Assembly (NCBI GenBank): GCA_050743625.1 | Contig: JBOGED010000128.1 | Span: 1 to 13,300, forward strand | Direction: 5' to 3' | Source of the DNA: JBOGED01 sp050743625 | GTDB taxonomy: Bacteria > Actinomycetota > Nitriliruptoria > Euzebyales > Egibacteraceae | DNA length: 13,300 nt | Shown here: piece by piece, positions 7,629-13,300 of the stretch | Layout of the letters: each line of letters opens with the position of its first letter | Position numbering within the stretch: position 1 is the first letter of the stretch | Position numbers and translations under genes: made by a program | The notes under the pieces: model-generated | Told to the model about the DNA's origin: nothing | What the model saw: only the letters and a program-made list of their open reading frames with translations | The model's database searches: none

Positions 7629-8046
7629 AACGGCACATCGGCCTGAAGGATGTGCCGGGCACCGCCGGCCCAACCCCAACCGAGACCGACAAGCTCATCA
7701 AGCCCAAGCCCTGGCTTACCTGCGCGTTGGGTCGTTCCCGCGCTCGCTCGCGGAGGTGCCGATGGCCACCGGCGCCGACCTCAGCCGCCCAGCCGCCGGT
7801 CGCGTCGCGGCGACCTTCACCACGATCACCCACGCGTTGACCCGCCACGTCCCCGAGGCCACCCTCGTCGGCGGGCTGCCCGAGCAGGACGGGCTGCAAG
7901 GCGGGCAGATCCGTGTGGGCGAGGATGGCGTGAGGGTGCTTCTCGACGAGGCTCGCCGCGTCGCAGGCCTGGCCGTGACCCGGGCAGGTCCGTCTCGGGC
8001 CGGACAATCGCGTGACCGCTGGCGTCTAGGTGACCGGGGGCGGTGA
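7629..8046 (+). other. Unassigned coding-like stretch, possibly a gene remnant
   Basis: Between the hairpins and the AAA gene, the plus strand has strong third-position GC bias, especially about 7700-7990, where one frame reads ALAYLRVGSFPRSLAEV and continues from an ATG at 7762 (MATGADLSRPAAGRVAATFT) to a TGA at about 8044-8046. Upstream, a plausible continuation (TPTETDKLIKPKP) lies in a different frame, suggesting an indel near 7695-7720. I do not recognise the family. The PRSLAEVPMATG segment could be helix-turn-helix-like, but that is speculation. It could be a decayed small regulator or simply a coincidental open frame. Confidence 0.3.
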
Positions 8047-8102
8047 GCCGGTCACGCTCTCGCTTGCCCGGTCGGCCCTCGGACGAAAAACGCTGAGTAA
8101 AG

Positions 8103-8153
8103 CAAAACCTCCCGGTTTTGAGTGTTTACACAGCCAAAACCACCCCAGTTTTG
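8103..8153. promoter_or_regulatory. Pair of CAAAAC/GTTTTG inverted repeats upstream of the AAA ATPase gene
   Basis: Site 1 is CAAAACC-TCCC-GGTTTTG (8103-8120). Site 2 is CAAAAC-CACCCCA-GTTTTG (8135-8153). Their left arms start 32 bp apart, about three helical turns. The AT-rich arms stand out from the GC-rich background. Site 2 ends 2 bp before the probable -10 element, so a protein bound there would cover the -35 region. Confidence 0.65.
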
Positions 8154-8154
8154 T

Positions 8155-8160
8155 TAGTCT
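8155..8160 (+). promoter_or_regulatory. Probable -10 element of a leaderless promoter
   Basis: TAGTCT fits the actinobacterial TANNNT -10 consensus and lies 6 bases before the ATG at 8167. There is no ribosome-binding sequence between them (CTCCGT). Spacing and absence of a leader suggest transcription starting at or near the A of the ATG. No good -35 is visible at standard distance. Confidence 0.5.
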
Positions 8161-8166
8161 CTCCGT

Positions 8167-9624
8167 ATGCGAGATGACGACCTGCGTGCCCGGCTACGCG
8201 AAGCGAACCCGTGGTGGCGGGCGGCGATCGACTCCGATCGGCTCGCATGGACCTCGGCTGACCGCACCCTGAGCGAGCGGGCGCGCCACGACCTGGGCTA
8301 TCGCAGCGCGATCCTGGCCGACCTGGCGGCTGGCCCGATCGCCGACAACCTGGTGGTGCTGCGAGGCCCGCGCCGTGTCGGCAAGTCAGCGGTGCTGAAG
8401 GACCTGGTAGCTGCGCTGTGTGCCCGCCAGGACGTGAGCCCATGGCAGGTCATCTATCTGCCCGCTGACGGGTTCCGCGCCCGTGACCTGCGCCGCGCGC
8501 TGGCGGTCGGGCGGGACCTCACCCGTCCCGCGGGGGCCGGCCGGCGGCGGGTGTGGCTGGTGGACGAGGTCACCGGGGTAGACGGCTGGGCCGCCGAGTT
8601 GAAATACGCCCGGGACAACACCGCCGTCGGTGACGACACGGTCGTGTGCACCGGATCGTCCAACCGAAGCACCGCCGACGCCGAGCGCCACCTCGCCGTC
8701 GGCCGCGCCGGCTCGGGGACCCGACGGTTCCGGCTGCTGCTGCCCATGACCTTCGGCGACGTGCTCGCCTGCACCGACCCCGAGTTGCCCCGCCCGTCGC
8801 CCGTTGACCCTTGGCGGGTGCAGACCGCCGAGGTCGCCGCCGTGGCCGCCGAGTACGACACCTACGTCGACCAACTCGACCTGGCCTGGCAGCGCTACCT
8901 CGAGTCAGGCGGGTTTCCTCGGGCGGTCGCCGAGTACGCCCGCGACGGACAGGCCGGCGAGGCATTCCTGCGCGACCTCGAGGCATGGCTTCGTACCGAC
9001 GTGGACCCCGACGGCCCGCCCGAATCGGTGCCAGCGCTGCTGCGCGAGCTTCACCAGCGTGGCGGCGCCCCCTTGAACCGGCGTAACACCGCCGAGGCTG
9101 TCGGCGTGCACCCATCGGTGCTGGAACGCCGCCTGAACCGGCTCGTCTCGACCTTCGCCGGCTTGTGGTGCCCTCGGCACGACGACCGGGCCCGACCCGT
9201 CGCCGGATCGCAAGCCAAGCTCTACCTGACCGATCCGCTGCTGGCAGGGCTGCCGTCCCGCCTCAGAGCCGGCACCGCCCAACCCGACATGACCCGGCTC
9301 ACCGAAGCTATGCTCGCCGCCGCGCTCGCGCGTGCGCTCGATGAGCGCGAACCCGGCCGATGGGCCGCCGGCGACACGATCGGCTATTTCCGCACGGGCT
9401 CCGGGAACGAGGTCGACCTCGCTCCCGTGCCAGTCGCGACCCCGTCCGGCGCGGCGCTGACGACCCCGCTGGAGTCGAAATGGGTCAGCGGCGGCTGGCG
9501 CGCCGAAGCCAAGGTCATCGAGGCCCGTTACGGGCACGGCATCGTCGCGACCAAAACCGTCACCGACACCACCCACCCCACCTGGGCCATCCCCGCACCG
9601 CTCCTCGCACTCCTCCTCGGCTGA
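8167..9624 (+). CDS. AAA ATPase with DUF4143-like C-terminal region
   Basis: A complete 485-residue protein and the only intact plus-strand gene. An N-terminal helical segment (1-60) precedes an AAA_14-type P-loop domain: Walker A GPRRVGKS (67-74), Walker B VWLVDE (129-134) and sensor region VVCTGSSN (159-166). The RRFRLLLPMTFGDVL segment (186-200) and YLESGGFPRAV (244-254) match the usual positions in AAA_14/DUF4143 proteins. The centre (about 285-335) looks like a winged helix. The C-terminus has NEVDLAPV (414-421) and ESKW (436-439), resembling a degenerate PD-(D/E)xK fold. Such genes are widespread, often in mobile regions, and their role is poorly defined; DNA binding, defence or nucleotide-regulated functions are possible. 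It sits among decayed TA and IS remnants but keeps an unbroken frame, suggesting recent arrival or selection. The start is supported by the leaderless -10. Confidence 0.88.
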   Translation: MRDDDLRARLREANPWWRAAIDSDRLAWTSADRTLSERARHDLGYRSAILADLAAGPIADNLVVLRGPRRVGKSAVLKDLVAALCARQDVSPWQVIYLPADGFRARDLRRALAVGRDLTRPAGAGRRRVWLVDEVTGVDGWAAELKYARDNTAVGDDTVVCTGSSNRSTADAERHLAVGRAGSGTRRFRLLLPMTFGDVLACTDPELPRPSPVDPWRVQTAEVAAVAAEYDTYVDQLDLAWQRYLESGGFPRAVAEYARDGQAGEAFLRDLEAWLRTDVDPDGPPESVPALLRELHQRGGAPLNRRNTAEAVGVHPSVLERRLNRLVSTFAGLWCPRHDDRARPVAGSQAKLYLTDPLLAGLPSRLRAGTAQPDMTRLTEAMLAAALARALDEREPGRWAAGDTIGYFRTGSGNEVDLAPVPVATPSGAALTTPLESKWVSGGWRAEAKVIEARYGHGIVATKTVTDTTHPTWAIPAPLLALLLG

Positions 9625-9666
9625 CCCGGTCCCCGCCAGCAGCGCTCTATTGACCGGTTCAACCGG

Positions 9667-9935
9667 GGGCACTCAAAGTGGCCCGCCTCCAGGCCCAGCA
9701 GCGCCGGGTCGAAGGGGCGGCCCACTCGGGGGAGCGCGTAGACCGGCTGGTGGCCTCACACGAGGTTGCCGCCGGCCACCCGGCCGTGGTGGCCGGGGCG
9801 AGCTTGGTGCGGGGATCGTCGTGGGGCAGGCAGGCGCCCAGCAGCTGGTCCCAGGCTCAGCCGGTCGCAGAACGCGTTGATGATCGGTAGTGGCCCCAGC
9901 ATCTGGGTGGCCAGCTGGAACGGCTGGTGGTCCAT
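9667..9935 (-). pseudogene. IS1634-like transposase N-terminal remnant (DUF4277-type), frameshifted
   Basis: From an ATG at 9935 the minus strand reads MDHQPFQLATQMLGPLPIIN then AFCDRLSL. After a shift it reads QLLGACLPHDDPRTKLAPAT. After a further shift, HQPVYAL and PFDPALLGLEAGHFE follow, ending near 9670. Spread over at least three frames, this is the N-terminal (DUF4277) part of IS1634-type DDE transposases. The catalytic domain and about 80% of the protein are missing. A short palindrome CCGGTT-C-AACCGG (9654-9666) lies right at the truncation point, just after the AAA gene. It is inactive and only marks a past insertion. Confidence 0.75.
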
Positions 9936-9960
9936 GCTGGCCTCCTTGGCGCCGAGGGCG

Positions 9961-10221
9961 GGCAAGCGCGCCTGCCGCTGTCGCCACGACCCTCCCCAGC
10001 TGCACGGCCCCTACATCCAATGGACCCGCACGGTCGGGGGCAAGACCGTCACCAAGCTGCTCACCCCCCAGCAACTCGACCGCTACCAGCCCTGGCTCGA
10101 CAACGCCCGGCGGCTACGCCAACTCGCCGCCGAACTCGAAACGCTCACCATCCAGGCCGTCCAACAGGCCGAAGGATGGGGGAGCGAAACGCCGCCAAGA
10201 AGTGCGGAAAGCAAGCGGTAA
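9961..10221 (+). pseudogene. DUF6788-type protein, 5'-truncated remnant
   Basis: The frame reads GKRACRCRHDPPQLHGPYIQ, WTRTVGGKTVTKLLTPQQLD, RYQPWLDNARRLRQLAAELE and TLTIQAVQQAEGWG. It matches the C-terminal two thirds of the small DUF6788 family, including its Cys-rich C-x-C-x2-DPP...HGPY signature. The N-terminal part, normally about 30-40 residues, is replaced by unrelated sequence, and no start codon fits. The last residues before the TAA (10219-10221) look shifted. These genes commonly accompany insertion sequences. It lies back-to-back with the transposase remnant, 25 bp apart, so both are likely debris of one event. The function of the family is unknown to me. Confidence 0.7.
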
Positions 10222-10242
10222 TGCCAAAGACGCCACGTGCGG

Positions 10243-10887
10243 CTATCCCGTGGTTGTTGGGGTGCCCGGCGCGAGGTCTGCCGCGGCGCGTTCGAGCGTG
10301 TCGGCGGGGAGCTCGCCGGTGGCGCGCTGGGCGACGGTGCCGTCGGCGGTGACGAAGACCCAGTAGGGAAAGGCGTTCAGGCCGTACGCGGTCGCGACGC
10401 TGTTCCGCGCGTCGTCGGCGAGCACGGGGACGCTCCAGCCTTCGCGCCGCAGCCATTCGTCCGGCGGGTAGTTCGGCAGGGACGGGTCGATCGAGGTGAC
10501 CACCGAGTACAACTCGACGCCCTCGGGCAGGCCCCGTTGCTCCAGCCATTCGTTGACAGCGGGCACCTCGCGTTGGCAGTGCGGGCACCAATGGGCGAGG
10601 AACACGATGATCTTGGCGGTGCCGTCGCGCGTGATCGCGACGGGACCACCGTCGAAGGCGGCGCCCTCGACCTCGGGCGCGGCCATGCCAACGGCCGGAT
10701 CGGCGCCGTCCCCGGTGAACGCCGGCAGCGCCTGGCCCGAGACGGTCGGCGCGCCGGTGGCGGGCTCGCTGTCGCCTCCCCCGCCGAACACCAGCGCGAT
10801 GCTGGCCAAGACCGGGATCGCGACGAGGGCGACGGTCAGCAGCGACGGCCCTCGCCGACGTTGCTTCGTCGTGTCGCGGGTCGTCAT
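10243..10887 (-). CDS. Membrane-anchored thioredoxin-fold oxidoreductase (TlpA/DsbA-like, CPHC)
   Basis: A 214-residue protein: short basic cytoplasmic tail, one membrane anchor (about 15-34, LLTVALVAIPVLASIALVFG), a Gly/Ala-rich linker, then a thioredoxin fold (about 68-205). The active site is HWCPHC (Cys101, Cys104) with the cis-proline in AFPYWVF (Pro174). CPHC is the DsbA-type redox motif, although the overall sequence is closer to TlpA/ResA-like proteins, so oxidase or reductase direction is uncertain. It acts outside the membrane. The ATG at 10885-10887, with AAGGAG upstream, overlaps the stop of the DsbB-like gene by ATGA; longer in-frame starts are unlikely. The pairing suggests DsbB reoxidises this thioredoxin. 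A decayed partial duplicate lies at 6608-6800. Confidence 0.92.
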   Translation of the reverse strand: MTTRDTTKQRRRGPSLLTVALVAIPVLASIALVFGGGGDSEPATGAPTVSGQALPAFTGDGADPAVGMAAPEVEGAAFDGGPVAITRDGTAKIIVFLAHWCPHCQREVPAVNEWLEQRGLPEGVELYSVVTSIDPSLPNYPPDEWLRREGWSVPVLADDARNSVATAYGLNAFPYWVFVTADGTVAQRATGELPADTLERAAADLAPGTPTTTG

Positions 10888-11471
10888 GGGACTCGCTCCT
10901 TCTGGTTGGCGCCGATGCGGGTTGGGTTTGCGTCGGCGCGGTCGGCGGCCCACACGGCGGTGGCGATCAGCGCGAACGCGGACAGCGCCATGAACGGGAT
11001 CGAGACGAAGCCGAACGCGCGGACGTAGAACGCCGCGCACGGCGCGTCAACGGCGCAGCTGCCCGTTTCGAGGCTGGGGAACCACTGCAGCAGGTAGTGG
11101 TAGGCCGAGATCGCCGCGCCGGTCCCGGCCACGGGCAGCACGTAGCGGCGGACGCCGCGGTCCCCGGTGAGCACCGCGACGCCGAGGATCACCGCCAGCG
11201 GGTACATGGCGATACGTTGGTACCAGCACAGCCGGCACGGCGTGAAGCCGACGATCTCGGAGTAGTACAGGCTGCCGAGGGTGGCGATGACCGCGGCCAG
11301 CCATGCCAGCGCGAGCCCCCCGTCATGGAGGGTGGCGGCAAGCCAGGCGTGTGCCCGCCGGCCGGGCCCGCTCAGGCGCGCGGCCAGCGCCGTGGCAGGC
11401 ACGGCAAGCACGAGAAGAGCGGCGGCCACGGCCAGGAGGGCGAAGAACAGCGACGCGGCGGCGGGACGCAT
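10884..11471 (-). CDS. DsbB/BdbC-like quinone:thiol oxidoreductase
   Basis: A 195-residue membrane protein. An extra N-terminal hydrophobic segment (about 7-32) precedes the four-helix DsbB core. The first cysteine pair is in GFTPCRLCWYQRIAMYP (Cys79, Cys82), with the conserved WYQR that follows it in BdbC/DsbB proteins. The second pair is in GSCAVDAPC (Cys139, Cys145). All four redox cysteines are present. In the family this passes electrons from a DsbA-type partner to quinone; the likely partner is the CPHC thioredoxin encoded immediately downstream with a 4-base overlap. The ATG at 11469-11471 shares one base with the lgt stop (TGATG), supporting this start over an upstream in-frame ATG at 11495. 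Confidence 0.92.
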   Translation of the reverse strand: MRPAAASLFFALLAVAAALLVLAVPATALAARLSGPGRRAHAWLAATLHDGGLALAWLAAVIATLGSLYYSEIVGFTPCRLCWYQRIAMYPLAVILGVAVLTGDRGVRRYVLPVAGTGAAISAYHYLLQWFPSLETGSCAVDAPCAAFYVRAFGFVSIPFMALSAFALIATAVWAADRADANPTRIGANQKERVP

Positions 11472-12358
11472 CACGATGTCCCTGCATGCGGGCATGCGCC
11501 ACGGATGGCCGCGCGGCGGCAACGCATGGTCATGAGCCCGTGGGTCCTTTCGGGATCCGGGATCGTGGGGTGGCGGGTGCGCAGGCGCCAGGCCAGCCCG
11601 GCCAGCCCGGCCAGGCACACGGCGAGGGCGACCCAGTTGTTGGGGGACAGCCCCAGCAGCCGGAAGGTCGTGTCGGTGCGCAGCAGTTCGATCAGGAAGC
11701 GACCGAGACCATAGCCAGCGAGGTAGGCGAACGCGAGCATGCCTCGCGCGGGCCGCAGGCGGCGGTCGATCCAGACGATCAAGCCGGCCAGCGCGAGGTT
11801 CCACAGCGGCTCGTACAGGAACGTGGGATGGAACGTGGCGGCGTGTTGGTAGGCGGCGACGCGGTGGCTGGGGTCGACCTCCAGCGCCCACGGCAGCCGG
11901 GTAGGAGTGCCGTACAGCTCTTGGTTGAAGTAGTTGCCCCAACGACCGAACGCTTGGGCCAACGGCACCGCGGGCGCGGCGGCGTCGGCGAACACGGCCA
12001 CGTCGGCGCCGCGGTGGCGCAGGCAGACCCATGCGGCGAGCGCGCCGAGGGTCAGGCCGCCGAACAGCGCCAGCCCGCCCTCCCAGATGAACAGCGCCGC
12101 CCAGGGCCGCTCGGCGAAGGCGCCGAGGTGGGTCGAGACGTAGGCCAGCCGAGCGCCGAGGAACCCGAAGGCGACGGCGACGACCGCGGTACGCTCGGCG
12201 AACTCGGCGTCACCGCCGCGCATCGCGTAGCGGCGCCGGGTCAGCCACACCGCCAGCAACACACCGACGGCGATCAGTAACCCGTAGTAACGGATCGTGA
12301 CCGGGCCGAGCACGATGCGGTCGGCCGCCGGGGCCGGGATGAGCGCGAGAGCGGTCAT
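11471..12358 (-). CDS. lgt: Prolipoprotein diacylglyceryl transferase
   Basis: A 295-residue polytopic membrane enzyme that moves diacylglycerol from phosphatidylglycerol to the lipobox cysteine of prolipoproteins. Family markers are IRYYGLLIAVG (22-32), GGLALFGG (94-101), the signature GRWGNYFNQELYG (138-150), HPTFLYE (177-183) and GRFLIELLRTD (219-229). The HGG of many Lgt proteins is WEGG here. The tail after about residue 268 is Arg/Cys-rich and not conserved. The ATG (12356-12358) overlaps the cytochrome c stop by ATGA, and the stop shares a base with the next start. Placement in a redox operon, rather than near trp or uvr genes, hints at a second, dedicated Lgt. Likely clients include the cytochrome c encoded just before it. 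Confidence 0.94.
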   Translation of the reverse strand: MTALALIPAPAADRIVLGPVTIRYYGLLIAVGVLLAVWLTRRRYAMRGGDAEFAERTAVVAVAFGFLGARLAYVSTHLGAFAERPWAALFIWEGGLALFGGLTLGALAAWVCLRHRGADVAVFADAAAPAVPLAQAFGRWGNYFNQELYGTPTRLPWALEVDPSHRVAAYQHAATFHPTFLYEPLWNLALAGLIVWIDRRLRPARGMLAFAYLAGYGLGRFLIELLRTDTTFRLLGLSPNNWVALAVCLAGLAGLAWRLRTRHPTIPDPERTHGLMTMRCRRAAIRGACPHAGTS

Positions 12359-12774
12359 GGCTGCTCCGCCAACGCTTCGATGTACGCGACGAGCGCCGCG
12401 ATGTCCTCATCGGACAGGTCGAACGCCGGCATCCCGACGGCGAAGCCCTCGACGATCTTGGCCTGCGGGTCACGGATGGACTCCGCGACGTAGGCGGCGT
12501 CGACGGTGACGACCGAGCCGTCGTCAAGCCGCACCGGCTGACCCCAGATGCCAGCCCAAGTCGGTCCTACCCTCGGGCTGCCGTCGACGCTGTGGCAGAC
12601 CACGCAGCTCTGCGACTGGTACAGCCGCGCGCCCTCACCAGCCAACCCGCTCAGCCCGCTCGGAGGCGCCGGTGAAAGCGTGCAGCCGCTGCCACCCAAC
12701 CCCAGCAGCGTCTCCACGAGCATCACCCGCGCCACGGCGGCGCGGCCACGAGCCCATCGGCAAGGGCGGCTCAT
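12355..12774 (-). CDS. Small lipoprotein-like c-type cytochrome
   Basis: A 139-residue protein with an N-terminal signal (basic SRPCRWARGRAAVAR, short hydrophobic core) ending LLGLGGSGC. Cys31 is a plausible though non-ideal lipobox cysteine. The class I cytochrome c fold follows: heme motif CVVCH (57-61), DGSPRVGPTWAGIWG (64-78), axial Met115 in VGMPAF, and the C-terminal helix EDIAALVAYIEAL. This resembles cytochrome c domains linked to heme-copper oxidases. It should sit outside the membrane, lipid-anchored if Cys31 is modified. The ATG at 12772-12774 is preferred over upstream in-frame starts because those lie in the PCuAC remnant, and the restored PCuAC frame would end in an ATGA overlap exactly here. 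It is coupled to lgt downstream by ATGA. Confidence 0.88.
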   Translation of the reverse strand: MSRPCRWARGRAAVARVMLVETLLGLGGSGCTLSPAPPSGLSGLAGEGARLYQSQSCVVCHSVDGSPRVGPTWAGIWGQPVRLDDGSVVTVDAAYVAESIRDPQAKIVEGFAVGMPAFDLSDEDIAALVAYIEALAEQP

Positions 12775-12950
12775 GGCGCGGTGACCCCGTCGCCGCCACC
12801 CACCGGCCATCCGCATCTCACCGGTTGCGGCGGTCACGAGCACCTCGACGCCCAGACGCCGGACCGGCGGAAGGTCAGCGCGAGGGTGCAGATGCCGCCC
12901 TCGATCAGCGGCCCTGGGTGGATCGACATCAGGTGGTGACCCCAGCCGCG
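12771..12950 (-). pseudogene. PCuAC-type copper chaperone, C-terminal remnant
   Basis: The minus strand reads GWGHHLMSIHPGPLIEGGIC then TLALTFRRSG, matching the C-terminal half of PCuAC (DUF461) proteins (pattern GG-x-H-x-M...PL-x-G-x-x-x-x-L-x-L-x-F), including the copper-binding H-x-M (HLM). A shift near 12850 moves the frame to VEVLVTAATGEM. A second indel near 12800 would restore PVGGGDGVTAP and a TGA overlapping the cytochrome start (ATGA). The N-terminal half is missing; at about 12955 the sequence switches to a sortase remnant. In the family this extracellular protein delivers Cu(I) to the CuA centre of cytochrome oxidase, which fits the cytochrome/disulfide operon it once headed. Identification rests on about 55 residues. 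Confidence 0.7.
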
Positions 12951-12954
12951 GATG

Positions 12955-13300
12955 GGGGACCGTAGACGTCGAGGGTCGGGAACGGCCGCTCTTGGCGTAC
13001 CACTCGGCCTCGTCGACGCTGAAGCGCGCGATCCCACGGTCGCCCGTGGCCGGCGATCACCGCCGCGCCCGGCTCTCCGGGTGCATGGCCTGGCGGGAAC
13101 CATCCCGGGACGGCGAAAGCCGAGGGCACCCGGAGGCTCTGGCCGGGGTTCAACCCGAGTGGCCCGAGTGGCAAGGCGACGCCGATCGCGGATCGCGGGG
13201 ATGCGCACCTGTTCGGGTCTGCCGATCTCGACCGCATCGGGTGAGGGTGGCCACAGCACCGGCGGGATGGCGCCGGCCAGGCCGTCGCCTCGTGCGTGGC
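12955..13300 (-). pseudogene. Sortase (class E/F-like), internally deleted and frameshifted, partial
   Basis: From the window edge the minus strand reads DAVEIGRPEQVRIPAI. A 7-bp tandem duplication (13184-13197) then shifts the frame to GVALPLGPLGLNPGQSLRVP, SAFAVPGWFPPGHAPGEPGA and AVIAGH, which holds the expected catalytic His. The next 35-45 residues of the fold are deleted. ARFSVDEAEWYAKS follows in another frame, then FPTLDVYGP, after which similarity ends near 12960, just before the catalytic Cys motif. The enzyme would join or process cell-surface proteins, but this copy is dead. It is distinct from the remnant at 5945-6195, because both contain the FPT..VYG region with different sequences. 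It abuts the truncated PCuAC gene, so a deletion probably fused the two. Confidence 0.8.
13184..13197. repeat. 7-bp perfect tandem duplication inside the sortase pseudogene
   Basis: GATCGCG occurs twice in a row (13184-13190, 13191-13197). Removing one unit restores a continuous sortase frame (RIPAI then GVALPLG), so the duplication is very likely the inactivating event. Confidence 0.85.

Noticed and set aside
7522..8007. 161-codon minus-strand frame in the unassigned stretch
   Set aside because: Third-position bias favours the plus strand here, and the minus reading has no family resemblance.
11303..12280. Long plus-strand open frame across lgt and the DsbB-like gene
   Set aside because: Antisense to two genes with clear family motifs and overlapping starts and stops; no recognisable protein features.

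Overview
High-GC (roughly 70% by eye) bacterial DNA with GC-rich third codon positions, overlapping-stop operons, TTG/ATG starts and lipobox lipoproteins. It looks like an actinobacterium (Actinomycetota). I cannot name a genus. All intact genes except one lie on the minus strand.

Layout. (1) Positions 1-5679 (minus) hold a tightly packed five-gene transport operon. In transcription order it encodes a lipoprotein solute-binding protein, a FecCD/BtuC-type permease, a FecE-type ATPase, and two fused membrane/ATPase half-transporters, the last running off the window. The first three form a classical metal-chelate importer. The two half-transporters probably pair as a heterodimer. A 20-bp perfect palindrome with a conserved right flank occurs inside two of these genes in different reading frames. 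Three 14-bp tandem repeats sit just upstream of the operon start.

(2) Positions 5945-10242 are a gene graveyard. They contain a truncated frameshifted sortase, two related hairpin repeats, a decayed deleted copy of the thioredoxin-like gene found intact at 10243-10887, a frameshifted MntA-HepT toxin-antitoxin pair, an unassigned coding-like stretch, and remnants of an IS1634-type transposase and a DUF6788 gene. The one intact gene is an AAA/DUF4143-type ATPase on the plus strand, with a probable leaderless promoter behind two CAAAAC/GTTTTG inverted repeats.

(3) Positions 10243-12774 (minus) form a second operon: lipoprotein-like cytochrome c, lgt, DsbB-like quinone:thiol oxidoreductase and membrane-anchored CPHC thioredoxin. 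Every gene pair overlaps by 1-4 bases. A broken PCuAC-type copper chaperone fragment lies directly upstream, and a second, different sortase pseudogene precedes it to the window edge.

The second operon reads as an extracytoplasmic maturation cassette in which copper delivery, heme protein, lipid anchoring and disulfide chemistry are co-expressed. Several of the pseudogenes carry short (7-10 bp) tandem duplications or small indels, suggesting ongoing local decay around a former mobile-element insertion.
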